A stretch of 64,000 nt of DNA from Limibacter armeniacum (GTDB taxonomy: Bacteria; Bacteroidota; Bacteroidia; Cytophagales; Flammeovirgaceae). Positions 9,600 through 19,622 of the stretch are shown here, in pieces. Where the stretch lies: assembly GCF_036880985.1 (NCBI RefSeq), contig NZ_JBAJNO010000008.1, positions 2,605,500 to 2,669,499 on the forward strand, written 5' to 3'. Numbering within the stretch: position 1 is the first letter of the stretch; every line of letters starts with the position of its first letter. Made by a program: the position numbers and the translations under genes. Below the pieces are notes generated by a model. It had not been told where the DNA came from and searched no databases. It saw only the letters and a list, made by a program, of their open reading frames with translations.

Positions 9600-10472
9600 T
9601 TAAGTGACTGCAAATAGCCTTGAAATCACAAATGAGATGGGCAGCAGTAAGAATATCAGTAATGATAACAGTAGTGATGAAAAGCCTGCTACCAATGCAG
9701 CATCAAAAATGATTAGCGAAAGTACTCCTACCTTCACTGCATGCTTGATAAGTAAAGGTTGTTGCTTTTTAAGGGCATCAAATAGTGGTGAGAAAATCAT
9801 TACTGATAATAGCAATAGCCAAGGTGCTGCTGTGTATAAGCTGAATGCTGTGAAGCTTGACATTAGACAGACTGAGAGGATGACAAATCCATAGATTGTT
9901 GCCGCAATTTTTAATGAGGATCTATTCTTTCCATGGACTTCTCCTTGACTGATTAGTGTTACTGCAAATATGTATAGCAATGAGAAAACAGCTACCCAAC
10001 CTACTGAACCAGTAGCACCTTCTACACCACTGATTCCTAATAATAAATTGGCGCCTCTACAGCCCCCCATAAACAATGGACCTGCCACCTTCAGATGCTT
10101 TGCCCATGCATTATAAAGGATAGCCATGACTGCAATTCCAATTGCTATTATTAATGATAATCCTGAAACCATACTAGCGGCGAACACTCCTCCGCCCATC
10201 AATGAAAGTGCAAACCATGTAGCATTGGCTTGGGATATTTTTCCACTTGGAATAGGTCTTTCTGGTCTTTCAATCCTATCCAGACCAGCATCCAGTGCAT
10301 CATTCAGTGCAACACCGCCACCATACAGACCTGCTGTTGCCAAACATAGCCAAAGCATATCTTGCCATGACAGTATTGCGGACATTGTAGCTAATGCAAC
10401 AAGATACCCTGCCAATATATCAGCAACGGATGTAACCACATTGGCTGGGCGCATCAATGTCAGGTATGCCAT
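9600..10472 (-). CDS. eboC: EboC-like UbiA-family prenyltransferase
   Basis: This is a membrane protein with about eight to nine hydrophobic segments. The first Asp-rich motif of UbiA prenyltransferases is clear (NDALDAGLDRIERPERP, about residues 57-73). The second Asp-rich motif is not obvious; the matching cytoplasmic loop reads QGEVHGKN. I chose ATG at 10472 because a strong AAAGGAG lies eight bases upstream; an earlier in-frame ATG at 10490 lies before that site. It probably transfers a prenyl group to a small aromatic or cyclic acceptor, perhaps the product of EboD (inference). Confidence 0.86.
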   Translation of the reverse strand: MAYLTLMRPANVVTSVADILAGYLVALATMSAILSWQDMLWLCLATAGLYGGGVALNDALDAGLDRIERPERPIPSGKISQANATWFALSLMGGGVFAASMVSGLSLIIAIGIAVMAILYNAWAKHLKVAGPLFMGGCRGANLLLGISGVEGATGSVGWVAVFSLLYIFAVTLISQGEVHGKNRSSLKIAATIYGFVILSVCLMSSFTAFSLYTAAPWLLLLSVMIFSPLFDALKKQQPLLIKHAVKVGVLSLIIFDAALVAGFSSLLLSLLIFLLLPISFVISRLFAVT

Positions 10473-10502
10473 CGTGTTTACTCCTTTCATAGTTTCAAGG
10501 TC

Positions 10503-11414
10503 TTAGCTTATGATATTATCTGATTCAACTAGAGGGTCTTGCCCTCTCAGGACACTGTTTTCATTGAACTGTCTGCGCTGATCTATAGGTATACGGTCTT
10601 CCCAATCACTTTCCTTCATCTGACCGCTTTGGCTGTAAGCAGCTAATGCATTCTGATAGCAAACCATGTGTACATGTTCTTCAGGAATACCCATATCCAG
10701 CATCAGTCTAGCTGTCTTTGGTACAGCCAATGGGTCACTCACTCCCCAATCAGCAGAGCTGTCAACAATGATTCTTTCAGGACCATATTTTTTTACAACA
10801 GCTGCCATTCTTTCATTTCCCATTTTGGTTCTTGGATAAATGGTAAAAGCTGCCCAATACCCTCTATCCAACACAGATTCAACCGTCTCTTCGTTGTTAT
10901 GGTCTATGATTACCATTGACGGTTCAAGTCCATGTTCTTCACAAACATCCATGCTTCTGATCGTACCAGCTTTCTTATCGCGGTGAGGTGTGTGAACCTG
11001 AACAGGCAGGGTAACTAGTTTCGATAACTCTAATTGCATTCTGAAGTACTTGTCTTCAGCTGCTGTTTGGTCATCATATCCGATTTCACCAATTCCTACT
11101 ACACCTTCCTTGCAAACATACTTTGGCAGCAACTCCATTACAGCTTCTGCAAGTGGCTCATTGTTGGCTTCCTTTGAGTTCAATCCAATGGTACAGTAGT
11201 GCTTAATACCGAACTGACTTGCCCGAAACCTTTCCCAACCAATTAAGTGATTGTAATAATCCTTAAATGAACCTACTTCTGTCCTAGGTTGTCCCATCCA
11301 GAAAGATGGCTCAATGATTGCCACAATTCCTGCCTTCGCCATTCTCTCATAATCATCGGTTGTTCGGGAGGTCATGTGGATATGTGGATCTATTAGTTTG
11401 AGTTTTTTATCCAT
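10503..11414 (-). CDS. eboB: EboB-like TatD-family metal-dependent hydrolase
   Basis: This 303-residue amidohydrolase-superfamily TIM barrel shows the TatD metal ligands in order: DPHIH (9-13), GEIGYDD, VHTPHR, IIDHNN and VDSSADWG. The enzyme should bind one or two divalent metals. It is somewhat longer than TatD nucleases (about 260 residues), and its C-terminal tail is unlike them, consistent with EboB. Spacing to eboC is 30 bases. It is probably cytoplasmic, as no signal peptide is seen. Substrate unknown. Confidence 0.87.
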   Translation of the reverse strand: MDKKLKLIDPHIHMTSRTTDDYERMAKAGIVAIIEPSFWMGQPRTEVGSFKDYYNHLIGWERFRASQFGIKHYCTIGLNSKEANNEPLAEAVMELLPKYVCKEGVVGIGEIGYDDQTAAEDKYFRMQLELSKLVTLPVQVHTPHRDKKAGTIRSMDVCEEHGLEPSMVIIDHNNEETVESVLDRGYWAAFTIYPRTKMGNERMAAVVKKYGPERIIVDSSADWGVSDPLAVPKTARLMLDMGIPEEHVHMVCYQNALAAYSQSGQMKESDWEDRIPIDQRRQFNENSVLRGQDPLVESDNIIS

Positions 11415-11613
11415 ATCAGTAGTATTTCTGGTGCTGTTTGTAAATACAGAAATTGGTTCTAGTTTTTAGCTAAGACAGCAGTCAAAGAAGTACTGCTGTC
11501 TTTAAAATGATTGAAGAAATGGCTTTAGCCTTCAGCTAAAAGATGATTGACAACGATAAGGGTTTTAGGCTTTAGCTACAGGACAGAGCGATTTATTTTG
11601 AATGCATTATTAG

Positions 11614-12567
11614 TTATTCAATATCTATTGGAGCGTAACCACTCCCTGCCTGCTGATAACCCTCTGGTATTTGTTTCTGCTCCCAAAAACTGACACCCAA
11701 GTCATCCCAGGTTACATCCTTATTATTTCTTGCTACTCCCAACTTCTCAATTAGTTTCATTGCCTCTTCACTGCCGTCATCTTTACATGCCAAGAAAGCA
11801 GCAGCTTGTTCGAATGGAGACCCTTCACTCAAGAGTTTTTTCATTAAAAAATGAAAGTCATCTGGTGCATATTCACCTACAAAACGCCATAATTCAGGTG
11901 ATACATCTCTATGGGCAGCCCAACGTTCCTTTACATAATCAATTAATATTTTCGAGAGCTTAGTATTGCTTCTCTTATCCGCACCAATCAAACGGTATAT
12001 AGGCCTATCGGTAAAAATTGACTTGACAACAAGCTGATTCCAAGCATTTTCTTCCAAATAGGCTGCAGGAAATGGGTTATTTTGGGTAATGGCATCAAAC
12101 ACATTGGTCATATTTGTCCTAACTCCTTCTTCTGCCAATGACACAAACTGAGATGGGTATGGTAAAAGTGGTAGCGTCTTATAAATAGCTTCCAACTCCA
12201 TCATATCTGCAGTATCTATTAAGTTTTTTACGATGTTACAGGATCGTACTTCACCTTCCCAATCTAGTATCAATAGTAAGTATGATCGTACAAACTGAAC
12301 TTCTGACCACCCTACAGGTTTACAACCATACAACTTCTCAAACTCTTCCGCATAACCATTAAGGTCTGGCTGTCTGGTGCTTGAAAAATATCTGGAAACC
12401 AATGAAAAGGCCATACAGTATCGAAGCTCCTGAATAATAGGAAAGGTGGCAGCATGAATAGACAACGTGAGCCAATCAGTGTTTGATTTGGTAGAAAAGG
12501 ATGAAATGATTTGGCTAAGGCACTCCTTGGACTGTGTAAGTTTTAGTGAGTAATGGTCAAAATCCAT
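11614..12567 (-). CDS. eboA: EboA-like protein, first gene of the ebo operon
   Basis: An all-helical soluble protein with many Leu/Ala helices, no signal peptide and no known catalytic motif. Features such as LPLLPYPSQF, DAITQNNPFPA and NQLVVKSIF resemble EboA (family memory, not a search). ATG at 12567 (MDFDHYSLKL, 317 residues) is preferred over a GTG at 12594 because GTG starts are rare in this phylum. About 200 bases separate it from eboB, so the spacing inside the operon is loose here. Its role is unknown. Confidence 0.75.
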   Translation of the reverse strand: MDFDHYSLKLTQSKECLSQIISSFSTKSNTDWLTLSIHAATFPIIQELRYCMAFSLVSRYFSSTRQPDLNGYAEEFEKLYGCKPVGWSEVQFVRSYLLLILDWEGEVRSCNIVKNLIDTADMMELEAIYKTLPLLPYPSQFVSLAEEGVRTNMTNVFDAITQNNPFPAAYLEENAWNQLVVKSIFTDRPIYRLIGADKRSNTKLSKILIDYVKERWAAHRDVSPELWRFVGEYAPDDFHFLMKKLLSEGSPFEQAAAFLACKDDGSEEAMKLIEKLGVARNNKDVTWDDLGVSFWEQKQIPEGYQQAGSGYAPIDIE

Positions 12568-12694
12568 AGGGTCTGATAATTTTTTTGCAATCACCTAACT
12601 TCTTTTGGTCAAACTCAATCCTGTTATCAAGATTAAGAGTAATACCGCTTGACCGGTTTAGAATGATTACAATAATAGTATAGTCTGGTTGTCG

Positions 12695-12702
12695 CAAATG
12701 TA
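12695..12702 (-). promoter_or_regulatory. Candidate -7 element for the ebo operon
   Basis: The minus strand reads TACATTTG, a full match to the Bacteroidota -7 consensus TAnnTTTG, about 130 bases before eboA. No good TTTG lies at the usual 19-21 base distance upstream, so this is tentative. Confidence 0.35.
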
Positions 12703-13242
12703 ATGTACAAACTACCTCAAGGCAGTAATCAGCAAATGATGAAGGGTATAATAGGTATTGACTTCCAACAGCATAAGCCTAAGTAGCAAACTATGTATCT
12801 ACCTCCCTTTGAGGATATGATACATTTCTTTCTGTCCAAAAAAGCTTGAACAGCATTCGTGTAAGAATTTGATCTTATATCAATTTAAGAAAGGGATACA
12901 AAGCGTGCAATCATTCTAGTATTGTATTTTTCTTAATTCTGATAACAAATCCTAACACCGTTCATTTGCTAATGATTTTTTTAAATAATTCTCCACAAAA
13001 TAGGATTAAATACATGTACCTTCGCTCGTTAGCCTACCTTATCACCTACTTTAAAGTAAAAAAATCAAGACCTAAAAAAATGATAATTCATATTGGATTA
13101 TTTTAGTGTAAAAACCTGCCATGTTAGTTTAAATATAAAAAATCTCAGAATCGCAATTTCTAACCTTCCTGAAAACCATTGACTAACAGCTTATGTTATA
13201 AGCTTTAAGAAGTATATATATAGAAACCCAAATAACCTCGCT
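12703..13242. other. Gene-free AT-rich stretch between divergent eboA and a small protein gene
   Basis: No open frame worth calling lies here. Two short inverted repeats are visible: ATGTATC (12793) with GATACAT (12819), and AGCTTAT-GTT-ATAAGCT at 13188-13204, which sits 38 bases before the downstream gene and could be a regulator site. Otherwise it appears to be promoter DNA for both directions. Confidence 0.4.
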
Positions 13243-13470
13243 ATGCAACAACTTAAGGATTTACTTCAAGAGATTAGCCTGATTACGCTTGAGATTGAGG
13301 ATAACTATCCTGAACTGTATCAGTATTTGGATGAAAACCCAATAACAATTCCATCCAATGCACACCCAGAAATGGATTTTGAAACCATGAAGTCGTATTT
13401 ACAAAGCTTAAAAGAGCTTCTAAAGAAACATATAGAAACTGGACACCCTGCTGACGTTAAAGACAAGTAG
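13243..13470 (+). CDS. Small acidic helical protein, 75 residues
   Basis: A complete 75-residue frame is bracketed by an inverted repeat upstream and a good terminator 11 bases downstream, which supports it as a real gene. It has leucine-heptad helices (LKDLLQEISLITLEIEDNYPELYQYL, split here by family memory) and a second amphipathic helix (YLQSLKELLKKHIE). There is no membrane segment and no cysteine. I do not know a function; size and helices suit a small adaptor or dimer. Confidence 0.7.
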   Translation: MQQLKDLLQEISLITLEIEDNYPELYQYLDENPITIPSNAHPEMDFETMKSYLQSLKELLKKHIETGHPADVKDK

Positions 13471-13481
13471 TCCAATAAAAA

Positions 13482-13521
13482 ACAAGTCCCTTCATACTTA
13501 ATGAAGGGGCTTACTTTTTTT
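13482..13521. terminator. Bidirectional terminator
   Basis: CCCTTCAT pairs with ATGAAGGG around a short loop, with A-rich and T-rich flanks (seven T after). It sits between the small gene and the convergent TonB receptor. Confidence 0.75.
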
Positions 13522-13541
13522 ATAGCACTCTGTAATTCTTT

Positions 13542-15938
13542 CTATATTTTGCTTCTCAACGCTAACACGAAATTACGACCTGCTGCACTAATTCCTGAAG
13601 CGTAAGGTCTATAATGCTTGTCCAGTATATTTTCAACACCTCCACTAATTGTTACGTGGTTGGATACTGCTGCCTTAAATCTCATATCCATTGCCTGCCA
13701 AGGTAAAGCACCTTGCTCCGAGTATAAATAAGGTTTGTCCTCCCATTCTGACCTTGATATTTCGTCAGTAGTAAAACCATCACTAAATCTGAGTACTGAC
13801 TCAATAGTTAACCACTTCCTTTTATACTGAAGACTTGCTTGTCCAAACATTGGGGGTACATGCCTCAATGGATCATCGTTTTCGATATCTTTCCCTTCTG
13901 CATAACTAATAGATGACTTGAAACTTAACCAAGAGGTCAGTTCCGCATTCAACTTTAACGAAACGCCACTTACATAAGCTGTACCTGTATTCTGAAGTGC
14001 CAATATGGAAACCTCTTCATCTTGGTAAATCATTTGGTCACTTCCGTTCACTTGAAATGGTCTTCTAACCATCGCATCAACCAAATAAGTATAAAAAGCC
14101 GTGCTCTCCAGTCTTACCTTTTCAAAAAGTAATTTAGAACCACTTACCTCTGCAGAATAAGTATATACAGGTTTTAGATCAGGATTGGGAACCACTAAAC
14201 CATCTGAACCTGGATCAAAAAATTTACCTGCATCATCAATATTTGGAGCCCTAAAACCCGTAGCCAAATTCAAGCTCCACTTCCAAGACTTTTCAGGTAA
14301 CCAAACCAGACCTAAAGCCCCACTCAATGCTCCCGTACTAAAAGCAACCTCATCATAAGGTAATTCGATCAGCGATTTATCTGAAAAATCACTGAAAAGA
14401 TTTACCCAAGTATATCGTATGCCAGCGTTCAGAAACATTTTATTTCCCATCAAAGGTTGTTTATAATTGACGTAAACAGCCGAAGATGTCATGGAATTCC
14501 CCCTATTGGCATAACGGCTTATTACAGGAGATTTTTCATGTGTAATAATATCCTCCACTTCTCCCTTTGATGAAACCGTATTATATATCAACTCTGCACC
14601 ATAATACAAAGTCCCTTTACTGGATAGTCGTTTTACAATATCCAAGTTTACACCATAGACATTGACATCCTCTTCCCTACGTCTTATAGCTGTGTTATTT
14701 ACTTTTCTATCTACACGGTCTTCATCTATACGCTGGTGCGAAAGTAAAACTCTTATTTTGTCCGAAAAATTTGTCTTCTGAGCATACTGTAAACCAAACC
14801 TGTTCATCATCCATAATTGAGGTCCGTAATACCATTCTGCGAACCTAAGTATTCCATCTCTTGTCTCAGTCAGTCGGTCATACCTTGGAACATTCGAGGA
14901 ACTGGTCAGGTAAAAACCGTAATCAAACTGCCAATGGTCATTTGGTGAGAAGTTGAATTTCTGCATTGTATTCCACTGGCTGTATGCAGAACCTACTTGT
15001 ACCGTTGGATCTGAATTTGTCACTTCTACATCCGAATCACCAATACGTTTAACGTAAGTGGCTCTTTTCCCAAAATCTGGTGCTTTATCAGAAAACTTGC
15101 TCCCTGCTTTTAAGTCTCCAAAATCACTATATAAGAAGGTTCCTGTCCAGGCAAACTTCTCTTTTGTAAACCCTAATTTTGTAAAACCTGTCCGCTCTTT
15201 GTTTGCAGAGGACACTCGTAATAATGCCTCAGCATTTAACCCTTGCTTTTCTGACATAGGTGAAACGGTATGAAAGTCCATCACACCACCCAATGCATCG
15301 CTGCCGTACATTACAGCACCAGGCCCCAAAACGACATCTGCTTTTTCTATTGTATTTGGGTCAATAAGGATAACATTTTGCAAATTTCCACTTCTGAAAA
15401 TGGCATTATTCATTCTGACACCATCTACTACAATCAAGACATTGTTAGCTGCAAAACCCCTTAACATTGGACTACCTCCTCCCATTTGACTTTTCTGAAC
15501 AAAAACTTCCCCTGTCCCTGCCAAAAGGTCCGCTGATGTTTGTGGGTTTATAAATGCCACATCCTGTTTTCCAATTGAAATTACTTGAGCTGGCACTTCT
15601 GACTTCCTTTCTTCCCACCTTTTGGCTCCAATAACCACTTCATCCAAATTAATAGAGGAAGCTTTTAGGGTAACAGAAAAGTTATTCGACACCAATTCAT
15701 CATAAGTAAGTTTCAAAACGTGGTAGCTCAAGTGCCTAAATACAAAAGTACTCGCTTGATCTATTTGTTTGAACGCTACAATTCCACCTAGATTAGTGGT
15801 TAAGTTATTATCACCGTTTGAAATAATTACTCCTTCAATTGGGGCTTGTGATTCATCAACTACTTTAATCCTTTGAGAAAATAGCGGAAAGCATAGTAGC
15901 ACAAGAAGTGTTAGTAAAAAGTAACGTTGAATTGGCAT
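13542..15938 (-). CDS. TonB-dependent outer-membrane receptor, hemoglobin/transferrin type
   Basis: A signal peptide (ends near FPLFSQ) precedes a carboxypeptidase-like regulatory domain (about residues 20-100), a plug (about 105-235) and a 22-strand barrel ending in Phe-rich strands (RNFVLALRSKI). The plug carries GGGSPMLRGFAANNVLIVVD and GPGAVMYGSDALGGVMDF, close to the hemoglobin/transferrin/lactoferrin receptor group. It should import heme iron or another siderophore-like ligand with TonB-ExbBD energy. At 798 residues it has normal length. It stands alone, with no SusD-like partner next to it. Ligand is inference. Confidence 0.88.
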   Translation of the reverse strand: MPIQRYFLLTLLVLLCFPLFSQRIKVVDESQAPIEGVIISNGDNNLTTNLGGIVAFKQIDQASTFVFRHLSYHVLKLTYDELVSNNFSVTLKASSINLDEVVIGAKRWEERKSEVPAQVISIGKQDVAFINPQTSADLLAGTGEVFVQKSQMGGGSPMLRGFAANNVLIVVDGVRMNNAIFRSGNLQNVILIDPNTIEKADVVLGPGAVMYGSDALGGVMDFHTVSPMSEKQGLNAEALLRVSSANKERTGFTKLGFTKEKFAWTGTFLYSDFGDLKAGSKFSDKAPDFGKRATYVKRIGDSDVEVTNSDPTVQVGSAYSQWNTMQKFNFSPNDHWQFDYGFYLTSSSNVPRYDRLTETRDGILRFAEWYYGPQLWMMNRFGLQYAQKTNFSDKIRVLLSHQRIDEDRVDRKVNNTAIRRREEDVNVYGVNLDIVKRLSSKGTLYYGAELIYNTVSSKGEVEDIITHEKSPVISRYANRGNSMTSSAVYVNYKQPLMGNKMFLNAGIRYTWVNLFSDFSDKSLIELPYDEVAFSTGALSGALGLVWLPEKSWKWSLNLATGFRAPNIDDAGKFFDPGSDGLVVPNPDLKPVYTYSAEVSGSKLLFEKVRLESTAFYTYLVDAMVRRPFQVNGSDQMIYQDEEVSILALQNTGTAYVSGVSLKLNAELTSWLSFKSSISYAEGKDIENDDPLRHVPPMFGQASLQYKRKWLTIESVLRFSDGFTTDEISRSEWEDKPYLYSEQGALPWQAMDMRFKAAVSNHVTISGGVENILDKHYRPYASGISAAGRNFVLALRSKI

Positions 15939-16026
15939 CTTAAAAAAAGTATAGTTTCTATTTAAAAAACCATAAAATAAACATTAACCCATCTAGTTTT
16001 AAAATGAAACCAAAAATATTGTAGCA

Positions 16027-16066
16027 TAAAAAAGCCCAACCCATCTAAAAATTAGAGGATTGGGAC
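16027..16066 (-). terminator. Terminator of the exopolysaccharide operon
   Basis: On the minus strand a long stem (CCCAA..., with TCTAA/TTAGA at its top) is followed by TTTTTT. It lies about 80 bases after the last glycosyltransferase gene. Confidence 0.7.
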
Positions 16067-16145
16067 TTTCACAGCTATATATTATTTAGAAAATTTGAGT
16101 TCTGAATTTGTAATCTATAAACAGATGTCTCAGCCCTATTTTTGG

Positions 16146-17318
16146 TTATGTATTGACTCTTCGTTCCGCTTTTTCCCAAATCACAGTCTGCTTTCCTTTA
16201 ACTAACCGAACCAGCCCCAACAAAACGCTATAGTTCATCATAAAGAAATAGTACGGTATAAAAAACACCTTATACCTGATTTTAGAATCTTCGATACTCT
16301 TCCCTATTAAGACTAAAGCATAAAACAGAAGCTGTGCGCCAAATACCCAATCATAGAATCCTTGATAGTGCCAAGCCAACCAGAAATTACTGATAAACAG
16401 CAATCCCATCGAGATCGGTGCCAATGTCCAACGCATTGCCCTATGCGACATATACTGAAATGAAAGTATACCAAACTTAAATATATTCAACAAGGGATAT
16501 AGCAACATAATTGCCTGTAAACCACCCGCTGAAATACGCACTTTACGTTTCAGCTCTTCCTTTACATTTACTGAAGCTGTTTCACATGCATATGCATCAG
16601 GCTCATATACAAACCTGTACCCCTGCATGGCGATTTTCAGAGACATGTAAAAGTCCTCAATCAGGATATTGGTGTTAACTGTCTCATACAATTCTGTCCT
16701 GACAGAGAAAAGCTCACCAGCTGCTCCAATCACACTATTTAGTTCTGAATCCCATTTCTTCAAAGTAGATTCATACCTCCAGTAAAACCCTTCACCTGCA
16801 CCACTGGCATTATCGGAGTCCAATTTCAAGATTCTCTTTTCTCCTGCTACTCCTCCTACATTTTTATCCTCATAATGCCTGACTATATTCTTGATTACAT
16901 CGGTATTCAGAATTGTATTGGCGTCAGAGAAAATCGTAATTGGCGATGTTACATAAGGCATAATTCTATTGACCGCTGCAATCTTACCTGCTCTCTCAGG
17001 CTTGTGGTAAAGCGTAATCTCAGGATATTCACGAATAATATCCATCGTTTCATCATCAGAACCGTCCGTTACAAATAGAAAATTGATCTTGTCAGCAGGG
17101 TAATCCAACGTCAAGCTGTTCTCTATCTTTTCTCTGATAAAGTCTTCTTCGTTATAAGCTGCCACAACAAGTGTTACCTCAGGATACTCCGTAATGGTTG
17201 GTGGACTGCTCTTTCCCTTGATCATTCTTTTTAACTTGACAAGTCCAAACAGTAAGAAACCATACCCAAGATAGGTATATACAACTACGGCAAGTGCCAA
17301 CCAAAACAAGATTTCCAT
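16146..17318 (-). CDS. Membrane glycosyltransferase family 2
   Basis: An N-terminal membrane helix, a GT-A domain (VTLVVAAYNEEDFI; nucleotide-binding TDGSDDETMDI; IFSDANTILN as the DxD-like site), an acceptor motif (IEDFYMSL), and a KRKVRISAGG segment resembling the R-x-R-W region precede three C-terminal membrane helices. This layout fits processive or membrane-bound GT2 enzymes such as those making polysaccharide backbones. It is the last gene of the exopolysaccharide operon, 70 bases after the next GT2 gene. Sugar donor unknown. Confidence 0.85.
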   Translation of the reverse strand: MEILFWLALAVVVYTYLGYGFLLFGLVKLKRMIKGKSSPPTITEYPEVTLVVAAYNEEDFIREKIENSLTLDYPADKINFLFVTDGSDDETMDIIREYPEITLYHKPERAGKIAAVNRIMPYVTSPITIFSDANTILNTDVIKNIVRHYEDKNVGGVAGEKRILKLDSDNASGAGEGFYWRYESTLKKWDSELNSVIGAAGELFSVRTELYETVNTNILIEDFYMSLKIAMQGYRFVYEPDAYACETASVNVKEELKRKVRISAGGLQAIMLLYPLLNIFKFGILSFQYMSHRAMRWTLAPISMGLLFISNFWLAWHYQGFYDWVFGAQLLFYALVLIGKSIEDSKIRYKVFFIPYYFFMMNYSVLLGLVRLVKGKQTVIWEKAERRVNT

Positions 17319-17388
17319 AACAGATAGTAAACTTAATGAGTAGAATGATTACATATTTTCAGATAGTGTTTTTGGACTAACAGGATCA

Positions 17389-18285
17389 TTAGGCAGGACG
17401 CCAAAGACCATCAAGAAAGCCATTCACAACAGCTTTCAGGTTATTAAACCGGGCTTTGACTGTATTTTTCAATAGTTCTTTAGGTAAGACTGTAAAAGTG
17501 AAGTATGTGTAAAAAAGGATAAACTGGGGCAAGGCAAAATTCCGCTTCATAAAAAGGATTCTATTCCTGGTCATGTAATATGACTTCAAAGGACTTTGCT
17601 TTCCTGTTGAGGCAGATTCTTTATGATAAACTAATGCATCTCCAATATAGCGAATCTCAAATCCAGCTCTCCGTATGGCAGCACACCAATCCAGTTCCTC
17701 ATAATACAGGAAAAAACCCTCATGCATCATTCCCACTTTTTCTATTACTTCACGAGACACCATCATGGCCGCTCCATGTGTCGAATAGGTTGGCATGATG
17801 CAATCATACTCTTTATTGTCTTTTTGGTTCTTGCCTATAGCCTTATTTCTTCCAGTATAAGGGTGAATAGGTGAAAAGCCAGCATATTGAATTATTTCAG
17901 GTGTATAATAGTACCTAATCTTGGGACTTGCTGCACCTAAACTTTCATCCTTCTCAAACTCCTCAACCAATGGCATTATCGAAGATGAAGTCAGTGCCGT
18001 ATCATTGTTCAGAAAATACAAGTACTTACCACTTGCAGCCTTGATTCCCAGATTATTTCCTCCTGCGAACCCTAAGTTCCTTTTACAAACTATCACTCTT
18101 GCGTCAGGATATGCTTCCCTGTAAGCAACTGTCTTGTCAGAGAGCGCACCATTATCCACCACAATTACCTCAAGGTTTGGATAACCTGAATCTGCTATGG
18201 TTTTTAGCATTTTCAATGTTTCGGCAGCCTGCCTGTAATTGACTGTAATAATGGATACAAGTGGGTAGTCTTCTTTTCTTGACAT
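17389..18285 (-). CDS. Glycosyltransferase family 2, rhamnosyltransferase-like
   Basis: A GT-A fold with VSIITVNYRQAAETL, EVIVVDNGA, FLNNDTAL as the metal-binding motif, and FFLYYEELDWCAAIRRAGF as the acceptor/catalytic EELD motif, all typical of rhamnosyl- and N-acetylglucosaminyl-transferases of surface polysaccharides. At 298 residues it has normal length. It has no membrane segment, though the basic C-terminal helix (FNNLKAVVNGFLDG) may dock on the membrane. It is 37 bases from the preceding GT gene. Confidence 0.86.
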   Translation of the reverse strand: MSRKEDYPLVSIITVNYRQAAETLKMLKTIADSGYPNLEVIVVDNGALSDKTVAYREAYPDARVIVCKRNLGFAGGNNLGIKAASGKYLYFLNNDTALTSSSIMPLVEEFEKDESLGAASPKIRYYYTPEIIQYAGFSPIHPYTGRNKAIGKNQKDNKEYDCIMPTYSTHGAAMMVSREVIEKVGMMHEGFFLYYEELDWCAAIRRAGFEIRYIGDALVYHKESASTGKQSPLKSYYMTRNRILFMKRNFALPQFILFYTYFTFTVLPKELLKNTVKARFNNLKAVVNGFLDGLWRPA

Positions 18286-18322
18286 GGCTATATCAGTTTA
18301 GTCGGATATAAATATGTTAGGG

Positions 18323-19546
18323 TCAGTCGTTTCGAATATTCCACCTGACAGTTTCTTCCTCTGCCTTCAGGATTTCTTTCCACTGCTCAATGCGCTTTTC
18401 CCAAGTATTGCCTGCTGCAAATATTTTTCTCTTGTGAGTATCTTCCTCTGTACAGGCTGCCAAACCTTGTTGTACTTTTTGAACAAACTCATCTACATCT
18501 TTGTACCTGAGTATCACATCATCAAAATCACTCAGATCTGCAAATTGGCTTGTAACGACTGGTTTGCCTAAGGATAGGTATTCATTGATTTTGAGTGGAT
18601 AGATGTGCTTGGTATACTCTGTACATTCAAATGGGATCATGCAGATATCACCTGCATTCATATAAGCAGGAACTTCCTTGTAGGGTCTTCGTCCGAGGAA
18701 ATGTACATTCGGTAATTTCTTGAGTTCTGCACCCTTAAACTCCCTCTCATCAACTGGTCCAACAAACACAAACTGAAAATCTGGAAGTTTCTTGGCTGCT
18801 ACTTCCAGCAGCAAATAGTCTATCCTGAGTCCAATATTACCTACATATACCACTCTTGGATGTTTGATATTGGCAATGTCTTCAGGAATCGGCTCTGCAT
18901 TATTGACAAAAAATGCAAAGTCAGCAGCATTCTCTACGGTATAACATTTCTGGTTCCACTTTCTAAGCCTTTTGGAAATCTGCTTGGATGTTGAAACCAC
19001 AAAATCCGCTTTTCTTACAAATTCCCTTTCAGCAATAGTCCCATGCCTTGCAATGTACCTTTCGCCAGGAGTATGATCTACACAATGATATACCCTCATT
19101 ACAACATCCTTATCTGTCCGGATCTGAGAATAAACAGGGTCAAAAGAATTAATGTAAATAAACTCGGAGATTCCATATTGGTCTAAAACCTTATCGATAT
19201 ATGCCCATACAATGTTATTATTCAAGGCTCTACATTGGTTATATACAGCCCCTTCAGGTAAGAAATTGATAGACGGAATTGGTTTAGGACATATATTAAT
19301 CAGGTTTGGATATTCCTCGAAAGGATGGTGTGCCAAATTCCCCTTTTTCCATAGGTTTTTCCTGTATATCAATTGTCGGTTGTATTTGGCCGTAAAGGAG
19401 TCTTTCCAAGTGAATGGGTGGTCTACATAAAAGACAATTCTGTTCCGAGATAGTTCTTGGGCTACCTTTAAGGATGTTGACGCATATAGTCCATCCCACC
19501 TTGGCAATGCCTGCATCACAATGGGGGTTTCTGAGAATGGATTCAT
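18323..19546 (-). CDS. Glycosyltransferase, GT-B fold (family 1/4-like)
   Basis: This protein has two Rossmann-type lobes. The C-terminal one shows RVVYVGNIGLRIDYLLLE, VHFLGRRPYKEVPAYMNAGD and PLKINEYLSLGKPVVTS, the usual UDP-sugar-binding segment of GT4-like enzymes (the classic E-x7-E site is here CTEYTKHIYPLKINEYL). At 407 residues it is typical. It acts on the lipid-linked repeat unit in the cytoplasm (inference). Spacing to the upstream methyltransferase is 144 bases and holds two hairpins. Confidence 0.83.
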   Translation of the reverse strand: MNPFSETPIVMQALPRWDGLYASTSLKVAQELSRNRIVFYVDHPFTWKDSFTAKYNRQLIYRKNLWKKGNLAHHPFEEYPNLINICPKPIPSINFLPEGAVYNQCRALNNNIVWAYIDKVLDQYGISEFIYINSFDPVYSQIRTDKDVVMRVYHCVDHTPGERYIARHGTIAEREFVRKADFVVSTSKQISKRLRKWNQKCYTVENAADFAFFVNNAEPIPEDIANIKHPRVVYVGNIGLRIDYLLLEVAAKKLPDFQFVFVGPVDEREFKGAELKKLPNVHFLGRRPYKEVPAYMNAGDICMIPFECTEYTKHIYPLKINEYLSLGKPVVTSQFADLSDFDDVILRYKDVDEFVQKVQQGLAACTEEDTHKRKIFAAGNTWEKRIEQWKEILKAEEETVRWNIRND

Positions 19547-19622
19547 AGAGAGTAGCGGTAAAACATAGCGGTTAATTTCGAGCTCTGGAAAGGACAGTGA
19601 ATGAAAAATACATAGAGCTGAT

